NCBI GenBank assembly: GCA_011009095.1
Contig: VTPC01090428.1
Location: 112,171 to 176,170 of the forward strand
DNA: 64,000 nucleotides
Direction: 5' to 3'
Origin: Ignelater luminosus
Lineage: Eukaryota > Arthropoda > Insecta > Coleoptera > Elateridae
The notes below the pieces were generated by a model. The model had not been told where the DNA came from, made no database searches, and saw only the letters and a list, made by a program, of their open reading frames with translations. Position 1 is the first letter of the stretch; every line of letters begins with the position of its first letter. A program made the translations under genes and the position numbers. This document shows, piece by piece, positions 31,501 to 43,714 of this stretch.

Positions 31501-32965
31501 ATATTTGTAGTTTAAGATTCGATATTTACGGTTGAAGATTAATAGTTTATAATACGTGATTCAGTAATCGATTTTCACTGGTTATAGTTCAAGGTTTTAG
31601 ATTCAGGCTTCAAAGTTTATTGTTCAGTTTTGAGGGTTGAAGAATTATCCCTCAAAATCCAAAGTTAAATTCTCACGGTTTCAGCTAAAAAACAGAGCTT
31701 TTACGCTTTGAGGTTTGGAGTTCAGGGCTCATGATTCAACGTTCACGGCTCAAGTGTTCAAAGTTCAATATTCATAGTTAAAGTTTTACAGGTCAAAGTT
31801 CAAGGCTCTAAATTTGAAGGTGACAGTTTAAAGTTTTCGTCTCAAAAGTTAAAGTTTTACGGTCTCAGCTAAAAAGCAGAGTTATTGCACTTCGAGGTAC
31901 AAGTTCGGAGTTCAATGTTCAAAGTTTAATGTTCATGATTCAATATTCTAGCATTAAAGATTCAATTTTCAAAGTTAAAGGTTTAGATTTAAGGGTAGCA
32001 GTTCAAAGTTTATGGCTCAAAGGTTAAAGGCCCAAGATCTAAAGATTAGAGTTGAGTTCAAGGACAAATTTGACCGTTCAAGGTAAAATGTTCAGTTTCA
32101 ATAGATCGAAGTTCAATGTTGGATTTCTATGGTTCAAGGTTTAGGGTGTAAAATTCAAGGTTTAATGTTTAAGGTTCGATTTTCATGGTTCAGGGTTTAA
32201 GGTTAAATCTTAACCGTTTAAAATCACATTTTTATAGTTTAAGTTTCATGTTCAATGTTCAATGTTCAAGGTTCAAGCTTTAAAGTTCAAGTTTCAAAAT
32301 TGAAGGTTTAAATATTTGTAGTTCAAGATTAGAAATTTACGGTTGAAGTTTATTGTTTAAGATACGTGGTTCGGAGATCGATTCTTAGGGTTTGTAGTTC
32401 AAGGATTTAGATTCAAACTTCACGGTTCATTGTTCACTTTCCAGGGTTTAAAGATAACTTCTCAAAATCCAAAGTTAAATTCTCACGGTTTCAACTAAGG
32501 AGAGTATTTGCGCTTCGAGGTACATAGTTTGGAGTTTAGGGTTCATGATTCAACTTCCACGACTCATGATTCTTGAGTTCAAAATTCAATTTTCATAGTT
32601 AAAGGTTAACAGCTCAAAGTTTAAGGCTATAAATTTAAAAGTTGCAGTTTAAAGTTAAAGTTTCACGGTCTCGGCTGAAAAGTAGAGTTTTTGCGCTTTG
32701 GATGCAAGTTCGGAGTTCAATGTTCATAGTTTAATGTTCATGATTTAACGTTCACGCCAAATGGTTCTAGCGTTCAAGGTTCAATTTTTATAGTTTAAGG
32801 TTCACAGTTTAAAGTTCATGGCTCTAAATCTAAAGGTTGCAGTTTGAGGGTTTTGGGTCAAAGGTTAAAGGCGAAAAATCCAAGTATTAAAGTTTAAGAA
32901 CCAATTTTCACCATTGGAGGCTAAATGTTCGGCTTTAACAGATCGAGGTTCAACGTTCAATTTCT
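28565..32965 (+). repeat. Heptamer array A: degenerate (AAGGTTC)n, 4.4 kb, with a higher-order repeat of about 0.8 kb
   Basis: The block is made of variants of AAGGTTC (GTTCAAGG, AAAGTTCA, AAGGTTGA). The cleanest run is at 29200-29258, where AAGGTTC and AAGGTTG alternate as a 14-bp unit. Over the right half a long unit recurs. ACGGTTTCAGC ends at 31080, 31685 and 32495; a related CGGTCTCRGC ends at 31869 and 32675, giving spacings of 810 and 806 bp. CCGTTCAAGG-TAAAATGTTC begins at 31291 and 32073, with a decayed copy at 32911 and an older one near 30381. The array has no open frame of note. A shorter array of the same heptamer, in reverse orientation, lies at 48780-50255. Confidence 0.9.
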
Positions 32966-35790
32966 GTGATTTGAAGTTTACATCGCAATAAATAAAATTA
33001 TAAATCTTGACTGCATTGAATGTAAAACGTCTTCGAAATAATGACGATGTATGATAAGGCATTGTAAGCATGTTATTATGCCGAGTATTTACGGAGTGTA
33101 AGTAAGACCTAGGTACCAATTCAAAACTAAGAGATGTAAAAGGATGTTTTAGTGTAAGCAGAGTATGTGTAAAAGATTTCAAGTGATACTTTTAACGATT
33201 TTTCATCTTCAACCACGCGAGCTTGATAATTTTATGAGAAATATGATGGTAACGACGCAAGCTAAAGATAAACGGACAACACCAATTTTGCATGTTAGTA
33301 TTAGAAATTTAATCTAGTCCAACCTTAGACTTTAACCAAGTCATTGGTATGATTTTAGCTTGGATTTTATAGCAAATAACACTCACAGTATGGTTATTCG
33401 CGTATTTAATGTAGCAAATACTTCTATCTCCATAGCCTGCATATCTTTCCAATAATTTCTAAACAGTTTTACTTCTAAATTCTGTTTCTGCCAGTGTATC
33501 TGTAAGATTCTTTACTTGGTTAAGTTCAATAGGAAAATTAATTTGAAAATGTAAAGAAATTGAAAATTATTGCGACTTTAAAACATCTGAATTGTTAATC
33601 ATGGAATTCTGGTTTATTTTTAAATTTTGCAGCATGTTACAATAAACGAATGGAGCAGTTATGCAAATTAACATTGTTGGATTATACATTTCCAAAATAA
33701 AGTCTGATAAAGACAATTTTGTGTAGGGAGTCAGTAGATTTAAAGTTAAAATGCACCTTGATAAAATGATAGTGCGATATGTTTGATACTAGTGACTAAA
33801 GAATGAAAACTACATGGTATCAAAATAGTAGAATAGAACGGCCATTTTATAACTGCAATTTATATAGTAATAAATACTAGTAAACCGTCAAAAGATTGAG
33901 ATTTCTCCAGGATATGTTCTTAGAAGTTAGGAAACAACTTATCGTAATACGTGTAGAAAATCATTGTTACATTTAATGGGCAAATATGTAAAGTTTTCAA
34001 TGTGAATGTTTCTTGCGGTTTCTCTTCGGGATCAAAGTGACGAATTCATATAATAAGAGTGGCTTTTAACAGGATTTAAAGGAGCACGAATTAAATACAA
34101 CGTCTTACCCTCAAACAGTTTATTTACTGCATATGCATATTTGAGCTCAGCAAACAAAAATCTGGCAACTAAATATTAGCTCTTAAAACGATTACCTACA
34201 TTTCGCATCTTTCGTTTTGATAAAATGCTGAAAAAGTTGTTTATTTATTAACTTTGCTGCAGATAAAAATTGCAGAATCTGTGTAAACAACGTTACTTTA
34301 AATTATCTTGCGCTCTGTATAGCAAATAGGTACTAAAGCAAAATGTGCTTAACAATTATCTGAATTTCAATTAGTTGAAAGCAACCACGAGATCGTTACG
34401 GTAACTCATGGTTACGTAAGTTTACATTAATGTAAACTCAACATTACACATATTAAATCTTAGCATTTTACTGATTACTTTATCCCAGAATTGCGCATTA
34501 TCTAGAACATTGCTTCCCTTTCAGCGTTTTTACGAGGTGTACGTGGTCGTTTGCTATTATGAAAATCGTTAGAGGTGTGACACAAGGATCTGTGTAGGGT
34601 GTAGAACTTTGTAACCCAAATCTTCGTAGGCCTGCTCATACCTAATTGTTTAATTACATGAACAAACGAGTAACCCCGTAATTTGACTTGGTGACTGTTT
34701 GTGCTGCTTGCTGACCTTAAATAGTGTTATTCACAGAAGACTGGTTAAATCTCGATCCCTATCTTGTAATAGAATAATGGAGAGGTTGTTAAGATTCTCT
34801 TAGATTTCATTTCCATTCCATTTTAGGTTCTCCTGTCAGGAATCGTATTTAAGGGTTTATTAGAATATTACGTTATACGAGATTCTCCATTAAAAAATTT
34901 ATTTGCATTACTTAATTAAAAGGCAAATTGAGTAAAGAATTATTTTGCTCTATTAACTTATTTGAATGCTATGTGGTAAATTAAATCTTTTAAATCATTA
35001 GCTTTAACTTTGAAATGAGAAATCAAAGAGATACAAATAGGGTGTACTGATTTCAACTATTATTTAATATAAAAAAAGTTTAGAATTTTAATAAATGGAG
35101 CTGTTAGATATACAACAATTAAGACCTGAATATCTTATAAAAAAAAATCAATGAACAAACATTTCTTTCTCTATTGAGTTAATAGTAAATTATAAAGTGA
35201 AGCCTAGATATAGGGTGGCTTCGACATTTCGGTTCGATGTTGATTTTACCAACACAAACATCCTCTGATGATTAACTCTGTTTGGATGTGCATGAATAAT
35301 ATCATTCCAAAAAAAAGCTAGACTGTTTCTTGTGCATCATGTATTCTAATGCTGGTGATGTTGCTTTAGCTTACACGTATCTGTTTGCTTTGTCTATTTC
35401 TGCGCCATCTGACAAAAAACCCTTAATGGAAACTGTGGGATTGAAGCCCCAAGCTTAACATATCTAGAGATTGCTTACATTACTAATGAATAAACTGCTG
35501 TTTTCTTCCCCTGAGTGTTTTGAATTGTCAGCACAGTAGAACTCAATACAAACCAAGCAGAGTACCAAATGGCAAAGGTTACTAACATAAGAAAGTTCCT
35601 ACATTCTATGTGGTATTAGCTTATAAATTTTTGTAATTTTCTAATATAGGATAGCATATTTATAAAAGAAAAGGACACGTAAAAACGAAATAAATATTTA
35701 AGGCTAAAGACCTAAATTGATTTGATTTGATTTGTACTATAGAAGAAGAGTGAAAATAAATCAGACTATACAAAATAATACACTAATTAG
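32966..35790. other. AT-rich spacer with a small LINE scrap and a repeat tail
   Basis: No gene. A Jockey/R1-like motif-B scrap lies at 34555-34640 (separate entry). Near 35215-35275 the sequence TTTCGGTTCGATGTTGATTT then TACC...AACATCC can pair with itself (GATGTT/AACATC) and resembles the 3' ends of common insect short repeats. TTTGATTTGATTTG at about 35718 is a small tandem repeat that could mark a LINE or SINE tail. Confidence 0.4.
34555..34640 (+). pseudogene. Scrap of Jockey/R1-type reverse transcriptase, motif B
   Basis: The plus-strand frame reads KIVRGVTQGSV stop GVELCNPNLRR, resembling the ..GVPQGSVLGP.LWN..... motif B of Jockey/R1-type reverse transcriptases. Only about 25 residues can be seen, so this is a weak call. 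Confidence 0.3.
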
Positions 35791-35799
35791 TAATTTTCT

Positions 35800-35970
35800 A
35801 AAGTTTACGAGCAAACGACTTATTAGGCAAGTCACTGAATCTCAACTGGAACAGATAGAGTAAAAAAGGTATGAGTATCCAAGACCACATATTCAGGATC
35901 AGGCAAACTTAGCATTTATTGATTTGGAAAAAGCAGAAAGCTGTTTAGTACAAAGGAAAACTCAACCAAG
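35800..35970 (+). pseudogene. LINE reverse transcriptase fragment, motif A
   Basis: The plus-strand frame reads LIRQVTESQLEQIE stop KRYEYPRPHIQDQANLAFID LEKAESCL. This matches the segment that leads into RT motif A in RTE-like LINEs: the ..E.QLEE.Q.GFR..RS.QD..F stretch, then the .AFIDLEKA+D aspartate box. The aspartate of FIDLEKA is kept. Flanking text to about 36350 may belong to the same element but is not readable with confidence. Confidence 0.55.
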
Positions 35971-37380
35971 CAATTCTGAGTTTATTTAAAAACAGAAATT
36001 TCAAAAGTTTGCCGCTAACAAGAAAATATGCTACGTCCAGTGCCATTCATCCAAAAATATTTAAATATCTAAAGGTACTCATGAACAGCAAAATTGGGCA
36101 AAGGGTTTAAGTGGTTTAGACACCTGGGTAGGAGAAGACAGACCTGTGCAAACACACAGAATGCAAGAGTACAAACAAAAAGATCAGTAGATCAACCGGT
36201 TAGAACTTGAAATGATACCCTGGAGAATATAAAATTGATAAACGGTGGATTAATCTGTCAAAGACAACAAGTTTGGATACAATTGCTACGTTTTGCCAAG
36301 ATATGTCGAGTCTGTTTTGATTAACACATTGATGTTTCCTGTAAAATACTTCAAGTGCAGCATTGTAATTAAGAAGTAAAAACATGACACTCACCACGAA
36401 AAGACACTCTACTCAGTAAAAATAATAATAGGCGAGTATTTTCAAATGAAGCACTAATGTCACATGATTTTGCAACCACAGATCTATTGATGGTTAAAGA
36501 AATCACTTGTAGCATTTGTCCACGTTTCTGCAACTGTAAACGGACTTGGTAAACCTGTACTTCATGGATGAAACCAAGTACCTCTTGCAGCAAAATCAGA
36601 AGAAACTCACCATAAATGGTAGCCATGTTGGATACATCAAGCTGACAACTGAAAAACTCAAGAGATAAACCTTAAATGGCTAAAAACAAACAAATCACAC
36701 ATAAATTATGGTAGAAATGAGAAACCTTTGCTTTAGGGCATGATTTTGTCCATACAGGCAAAAATCATCAACCAACATTGAGCTAATTTTTATCAAAATG
36801 GAGAAAAAGAGGGTAAAGAACAGCTGCAGTCACTGTTGCCACAGCAGGCTATATATTTCCAAATCTGAAGATTTACAACATTTATGAGTTATGACTGCGC
36901 TTCACTGTGCTGGCAACAGTGTGTTTATTATTACTCTAATTCTCTAAATCTTTTTTTTTTCAATAACTTGGCTGGTTTTGTTTTTAATTCGTAGACTTTT
37001 AAGATAACGCAAAAATACCTTGAGGTATCCTAAGCCAAGAAAATTAAAATTTGTATTTTAAGCTTATCTTATTCTCTGAACTTTGTTGAGCATTTAGAAA
37101 AAAATTAACCTAATCGCATAAAAATTGAGCAAAATAAGACATAAAGATTAGGTTACAAAAATAATAGTTTTGAGTTTTTAAAAATAAACATAAAGAATAC
37201 GACAGCAACTAACTATGTCTACTGTACAAAAATGTGGTTGTGTTAACTCAACAAATTAATTTTATTCCTCGTGTAGTCAATTAATACCTAAATTACAAAG
37301 AAGACTCATAAATGAAACCACAAAATCCCCTAGGATAAATTGAAGTTTAGTTTTCTAAGTCAATTATCATAATTGGTCTA
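35971..37380. other. AT-rich spacer with unassigned minus-strand open frames
   Basis: Minus-strand frames at 36200-36397 and 36369-36626 are open but carry no motif I know. CACTGTTGCCACAGCA (about 36831) and TGCTGGCAACAGTG (about 36909) form an inverted repeat over about 90 bp, possibly a small fold-back element. Confidence 0.35.
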
Positions 37381-37399
37381 TACCTTCGACAACTCGACA

Positions 37400-38360
37400 A
37401 TTTCAGCCGCCATCGCTCGCCACCTCCATCACCAGCACTAAATCCACGCTTTATCACCTACAGAGACTGAAAACGCGCTGACTGGGATGCTTTCCGGACT
37501 CACGTCACCGGCAACCTCCCAATCCATTCGCCCCTGATTACCGTCCCCAAAATCGAGGCTGCCGTTCACAGCCTTACCACCCCACCATACAAGACACAGT
37601 CCAGGTCAAATCCATCAACGCCGATGGTCCGCTCCTACCAAGAAACATAGTCTGACTCATAAAAGAAAAACGCAGGCTCTACAGAGAATTCGCTAGAACC
37701 CGTGGTGCTCTGATCAAGACGCATTGGAATCAACTCAACCGGTTGCAGGTAGCGAGGCACCGGAAAGCGCGCTGATCGAAGCTCTGCTCTAGCCTAGATC
37801 ACAGACAGGTAAGTCTATTCTGGAACAAGCTTCGAACCACGACCAGCTGCAGGAAGCAAAACAATCTCTTTGTACACAACGGCCAGATAACCATAGAAAC
37901 TCAACAAAAATCAGGTCTTACAAACATCTTTGTCAATCTGTTTAAATCTCCGGACGACCCCTGTTTCGACCAACACCACTTCCTTCGCGTCTACGACGCG
38001 ATCCAGAAATAAAAACCTTTGGACAGAGTCCCCCCGGAACCGCTTCCTGACCCACAGTCCCTGGATATTCTTCGTCCCATCAAGGTGGAAGTAACAGCAA
38101 AACCTTCACTCCCGGCGAGGATTCTCTCTCTCTCTCTCGGAGAGCCTTCCGCCAACTACCATCCAAAACCATCTTTGACAGCTGTCTTCGCTGCGGCCAC
38201 TTTCCGACCTTCTAGAAAACCGCCCGCATTGCCCAACAAAAACCACCACTGTCCCTTTTTCTGCCTCCCCATTGATTTGTTCGTCTTAGATAGGATGTTT
38301 GAGAGAATCCTCACCGACAGACTGAGATACCCCATGACCACGTACAACAGTGGTAACAGT
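37400..38360 (+). pseudogene. Jockey/R1-clade LINE: linker and N-terminal part of the reverse transcriptase
   Basis: The plus strand reads ADWDAFRTHVTGNLPIHSPL (about 37468-37530), IEAAVHSLTTPPYKTQ, then ADGPLLPRNIV with LIKEKRRLYREFARTRGALI (37620-37720), WNQLNRLQVARHRKAR, LFWNKLRTTTSCRKQNNLFV (about 37817-37880) and SGLTNIFVNLF. This is the typical path between endonuclease and polymerase in Jockey-type elements. After DRVPPEPLPDPQSLDILRPI it ends at FERILTDRLRYP (about 38290-38330), the ..K+FER+L..RL box before motif A. The copy is less AT-rich than its neighbours, suggesting a separate origin. It stops where the A-rich LTR element begins. Stops and frame changes are present. Confidence 0.8.
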
Positions 38361-38451
38361 GGTATAGAAATAAAAAAAATGTTGAATCGGAACAAACAAA
38401 TGTAAGGATAAACGAAAATCAAGATCTAAATCAAGATTAATACAAATAAAT

Positions 38452-39514
38452 ATGAATATAAATGAAATGAAGATGAGTGCACATCAAACAAATATAAATT
38501 TAAATAAAAAATGGATGACTTATAAAAAAATGAATATGAGTATAAATGAAACAAAGATGAGTATAAATGAAAATCTAATGGAAACAAATACAAATCTAAA
38601 TAAAAAATTAGATGAGTGTCACAAGAATATGATCGGGACAAGTACGAAGCTACATAAAAAAATGGAAGAAATGAAAGAAGAAATAAAAACAGAAACCAAA
38701 GAAATGTTAAGTGAATTAAACAAACAAATTATTAGAATAGATAACGAACAAATAAGTGTGAAGAAATATATATATAAAAATATAAACAATGATAAAATTG
38801 AAGAAGTGGAGACAACAATGGGAGAGATAAAAACACAACAGATACAATTACAATATATTATGAAAAAAGTGAAATTACATATAATGGAAAAGATACATCC
38901 AAAAGCCTTCATAGAAGAAATAAAAAATGAAATAAGAAAAATAAAGAAAGTGATGAAAGAAGAATTCACGTGAGAAGATGAACTGTCATACATTAGGAGT
39001 GCATTGGTAGAAGAAGCAAGGTCGTGGCTGGAGATACATATAACGGAAATGAAATGCTTTAAGGAATTTAAGATAATGTTTTTGGAAAATTATTGGAGTT
39101 GTGCTAGAAAAAAAAATTATGATGGAATTTGGTAACGGACAATATGATAGATCAATGGAAAGAAGTGGAGAAAAATATGCTATGAGATGGCAAAATAAAC
39201 TAAGAAGAATAGAAGAAAAGCTAATAAAAGGAATGATCGTGGAAAATAAATTATGGGAAGGAATAAAATCTAAAAGAAACTGTAAAAATAAATCGAAAAA
39301 GAAAAATAAGGGAACAGGATACAAGAAGTTCAAGGAAGGTAAGAAATATACGATAAAGATGGAAAGACAGAACGACACGATTACAAAATATGTATTGAAT
39401 TTAAAATCTGAATTAAGAAGAAAACTAAGAAATTATAAATACAGGAGGCGAAAGAAAGTTAAAGAATGTATAAAATTCTTACAAGAGGTGATAAAATTTT
39501 TACGAATGGGCTAA
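38452..39514 (+). pseudogene. gag-like protein with long coiled coil
   Basis: The 173-codon open frame (38452-38973) is rich in Asn, Lys, Met and Glu. Its first 60 residues include near-repeats of the type MSINETKMSINENLMETNTN, followed by a helical KKMEEMKEEIKTETKEML stretch, consistent with a coiled coil. Just past its stop, the frame continues DELSYIRSALVEEARSWLEI then FKEFKIMFLENYWS (38977-39100). This matches the retrotransposon gag core (L.G.A..W.......+.+F+..FL..YW). FGNGQYDRS...EKYAMRWQ (39125-39190) fits the following gag helix. A second open frame (39101-39514) covers the rest. Host-cell role: particle assembly in a live element. A single TGA after the first frame and later frameshifts inactivate it. 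Confidence 0.6.
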
Positions 39515-39790
39515 ACACGTAAACAAAGTTGAAGATATAGTCAATCAAGTTCCAAATATAGTCAGTGGAGAAACTCCAGAGTATTTGATAAAAAGAAGAT
39601 TTCCAGAGAGACCGTGGATAATTGAAGAGGGGAGGGAAGAAAGATTTGAAGAAATGATTAAACAAGTTAAAAAAAAGATTACAAAATTCAATGTTAAAAT
39701 ATCAAAAGAAGCAAGAAAAGAAAATTAAACGAAAGACAGAGTTTGAAATTGGTCAAAAGGTTAGTGGTGTGAATGATGTATGAATGTGTT
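39510..39790 (+). pseudogene. Integrase C-terminal fragment
   Basis: The frame reads WAKHVNKVEDIVNQVPNIVS then GETPEYLIKRRFPERPW (39513-39620). This corresponds to the stretch of retroviral-type integrases with W...+..IE..+N..PH..TG.TP.EL. After KFNVKISKEARK and a one-base shift it reads IKRKTEFEIGQKVSG (39727-39770), the K...F..GD.V. start of the C-terminal domain. The catalytic core with its D,D-35-E residues is missing. The fragment sits only about 20 bp after the gag frame, which shows an internal deletion of most of pol. Confidence 0.6.
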
Positions 39791-42700
39791 AAAGATATTA
39801 TAAAATATTGAAGAAAATATTATGCAATTATAGATTGAAATACTGAGGATTTGTGTAAATATAAAAAGATAATTTGTGTTATTGAGGTATATGATGATAA
39901 TATAAAAAGCTAAGTTGTGTTATAAAATATATGATGATATGAATTGATGTGTTATGTTGTTAAAAGATATATGATGATGATATAAAAACATAATATGTAT
40001 TATTAAAAGGAATGATGAATATGATATGAATTATTGAAGTAATTAATAAGTAAATGATGATATAATACAAAAGATGAACTATAATGTTAAAAGTAAAGTT
40101 TTAATATGATTAATAAAAGAAGTAGAAGAGATAAAAGATGATATTGAAGTTAGTTTAGTGAGGAAGGGAGGAAAGTTATTATGATGATTTTTATTATTAA
40201 AGAATAGATGTAGAATTAATGCTATTAGAAACTTGTTAAGATATTGGTATAGATGTTGCGGGAATGGTAGATAGATTGTTGAATAAAGGAAAAGTAAAAA
40301 GAAATTAAAAAGATGTTGAATTATTAAAATGTTAAGCGTTTGAAGTTAGTTCAATTTTAAAGTAGGTTTCATGTCAAATTGACATTTTAAAAGTGGCAAA
40401 AATGACAATTGTAAATAATTGATAAATGTCAATGTCAAATTAGTTAGTCAAGTTAGCAAGTGTCAAGATCAGAAACTGTCAATTGAAATAAAGGTTAAAA
40501 AAAATAAAATAATAAATTAGCTAAGTTGAGATTTATCAAAATTTTAAGCGATTTTAGAATGCTCAAAATCTGGATAAATGGAAGGGTATTAAAAGGGGAT
40601 AAAAAATGAAATAAAAAAAAAAGTAAGCCAAGACCATAAAAGTAAAATTTAATTGAGAAACAAGATAGGTGGTGTAAAAAAAAGTTTTTTTTGAATAATG
40701 TAATGACAGACGGAAAATAAATCAGTATTGACAGAAAATAGAGTTTTTTGTTAGATAATATAGAACTAAATGAACCACAAATAAGTACCCCAGAAATAAA
40801 GAGCTCTCTATACTATTACAATAAAACGCATTTATGAATTAAAATAATAAAATTACTGTTTGCCAAATAACAAGATTTCGATTCTTCCGGCTGTTGTCTT
40901 CCTCCAGTTTTTTATAAAGAAACCGATGGCGCCCAACTGAATAATTTTTATTTGTTGTTTTTGGTCATAAAATCTCAATCGTGTTACAGATTTGATATTA
41001 ATGAGTTGCTCGTACTCTCTGATCGATGTTAAAGTTGTCTTGACACGTGCGACCTAAGGTAAGTCATTTTAGCATTACAAAACAGGTTTCTTTAAATTCT
41101 AATGTATTAAAAAGTCAGGTTGCTCGTTAACTAATGCATATAGAGATGACTCACCTATGAAGCCCTTTAATTGTTTTTGTAATCATTCTGTAACATCATT
41201 TGGAGCTTGTTGTGGTTTCTTGATGATAACGTGAAACGTTAGCAATCGCATCTGGGTCAATGACTAGTTTTCATAATTTCTTAATTAGCTACAGTTACAT
41301 AAATTTCAATGGCTTTATTTGGTGGGTTTGTTGATTAAATCAAAACAATAACTGTTGGTTTATATTGGCAAGTATACAGAACAAAAATTGTAGTTAAGTT
41401 TCGGAATATCATAGTAACTACTACATGGTTGTTCAGCGTTAGAGAAACAGCTCAGAGGTAGAAAATAGGGTAACACGCATTACAAATATTTGTGTAGCAT
41501 TAACATCAAATAAGCACGACGTTACTAAAACACAGAATAGAATAGAGATCAAGGTATAATACAGAAACTATACCTTGAATTACAAAACAAAACTAAGTAG
41601 GTAAAACTGGTCCAGGTGTAATTTAATCTATTTATTCAGAAAACGCGTATTTAATAAAGAAGCGAACGGTAAGAGAAATTATAACTTTAACGAGGTGTTT
41701 TAACAATGCTGTAGTATTTGTATCGTACTCGATTATTATTGAACCACAATTCTGTTGCGTAACGCCTAGTACCAGTTAATATAGCCCTCATTTGTTACAC
41801 ATTACTAGACAAATTGGTGAAATAAATAAATATTTAAATCTGACAAACATAACACGCTAAGTTATGGAAAAACATTGGGAATAATAAAATCATTAATCTG
41901 CTTGTATACTACAATGGTAAAAACATTTCAAAAAACAAGCAAATATGTTTATCAAGGAAAATCTAGGTCAGATGTATTTTCAATTCCATTTCCTACAAGA
42001 CCTTTATTATTACAAACGTTCAAATCAACTTGATCGATTGTGCATAAATGAAGTTTTACATTATTATTGACACTTTTTAAACCCTGTATCCGATATCTAT
42101 CAAAATATTATCTTTTATTACAGTATTTTTATGTTTGACGAAGGTCAAAAATAAATCAGAATTTTAGGTTAGTAAAACCTTCACAAAACGAGTTCTTCTA
42201 TTGAAATTTATATTGAACCTACAAAATCCCACAGAAATGAGGACTTTTCGCAATTTTTCCGGATAACACAATAAATTTTACTGTCATCGATCGTTCTAAC
42301 AAGGTCTATTTTGTAAATGAATTGAATTTTTGCTGGCAGAGTTGCTCCCTTTTATTGTCGGAATTTATTATAATGAAGGAAATAAACACATTTCGTTCAT
42401 CTGCAAAGGTTAAATTTTCGGTAGGCTTGCGTAAGGTGGTGTATGGCTTATTCGGCGTATTGATTTTACCCTGTAACCGGCTGACACCAAGCCGCTACTT
42501 AGATAAACTGACACATTAACATAGACATCGCTATTTTACCGTCTTGCCGTGCAACTGCCCGGGGGTGGAAGCGACGTCACACTGCTCCCATAAAAAGATA
42601 TCGACATTACACTAACAGCATTGGGGGCTCCGTCTGCAATATGCGCACCGCGCGCCGAGCCCAACTTTAAACTTAAATTCGATATTAACTTTCTGTGTCA

Positions 42701-43590
42701 TGCTTTGTATATGAAATTCAATCATATCACCCTCATGCTGCATATACAAGCAATTTTCTTAGTAATGGCAAATTGTAACTGAGTCTGCAACATCGCGAAA
42801 TCATACAAAGGTCTCCACTAAAGCAATATCTAAAATTGCTAGCAAATTCAATTTTCTAGACATTAATGTTAACAATGGGACAGTTTAGATGGTTTTGAAT
42901 ACTAGGCACTTGTAATATAACTGGATGAAGGTTGAGGATTATCCTGTCAGACCCGAGGAGATCAAACGCATCAAACGTCAAAATCAAAAAAACGTTTTTG
43001 AATATTTCACGTACGTGCCGACGTTCTAGTCTCAGCAAAACCATAAATGTTACAATGCACGACCCGTCCCAGAATAAAAAATAAATTGACGTGTGACTAC
43101 CATTTGTAACATAAATATTCTACCCGAGTTAATTAAATTTAAAAAAATCTCGTGTGCCGCTGCTTCAGGGTGTTTGTTTTAAACAAAGCAGGAACATTTT
43201 TAGCTAATCAAGTTTTTGTAATTAAATAGACTTCTGTATGGAAAGTACTTTTAGTTGTTTGTTATTTTATAAAAGAAAATTACGATCTGATATACAGTGT
43301 GTCTCTACATAAATTAGTAGTTAGTAAACGATTTTTACGACTCTTGTTTGATTTAATAGATATTTCTGTCTTGTTTCTTTGTTTGCTGTTTACGTGTCAG
43401 GAGGTATTCACTTATGAAACATATCTCAGGGTGTAAACCTACGAGTATATTACATTTTAAACAAAAAAATTTGCTACATTTTCTCTCATCGTCTCTAAGT
43501 TAGTTGTTTATCGATAAAATGATTAGTTTGGTCAAATCAGACTTCTTTTAAAACATTTCTACTACTAAAAGAAAACAACCTGGTTTTTCG
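39791..43590. other. AT-rich stretch, no gene recognised
   Basis: The first 900 bases are A-rich and probably the 3' untranslated region and LTR of the preceding element. The rest is AT-rich without readable proteins. An exception is a short GC-rich patch at about 42535-42665 that contains CCCGGGGG, GACGTCAC (a CRE-like octamer) and GCGCACCGCGCGCCGAG; its role is unknown. Confidence 0.45.
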
Positions 43591-43714
43591 GGTTGGAGGT
43601 TTAGACGTAGGACCAGCACCCCTGCTCTTGGAAAAAGTTCAAAACGCTAAAAATCCTAGTAGAAGAAATCAGCCGGACGGATGCAATAGACTTTGCGAAC
43701 GAAAACGGACAATA

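Larger units (their letters stand above)
38410..39790 (+). mobile_element. A-rich LTR retrotransposon with gag joined to the end of integrase
   Basis: A strongly A-rich plus-strand block holds a gag-like open frame (38452-38973 and on) and, from about 39515, an integrase carboxyl end, with no protease, reverse transcriptase or integrase core between. It looks like an internally deleted derivative of a Ty3/gypsy-like element. The tail to about 40700 is AT-rich, with AATAAA sites, and may include an LTR; LTR ends could not be paired. It directly abuts the Jockey-type LINE on the left. Confidence 0.6.

Noticed and set aside
28565..32965. CRISPR-like or telomeric repeat array
   Set aside because: Units are 7 bp with no unique spacers, so not CRISPR; the unit AAGGTTC is not the insect telomere repeat TTAGG.
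36200..36626. Minus-strand frames that look like a membrane receptor fragment
   Set aside because: Hydrophobic runs occur, but there is no family signature, and the GTGAG donor-like site near 36610 has no matching acceptor or exon.
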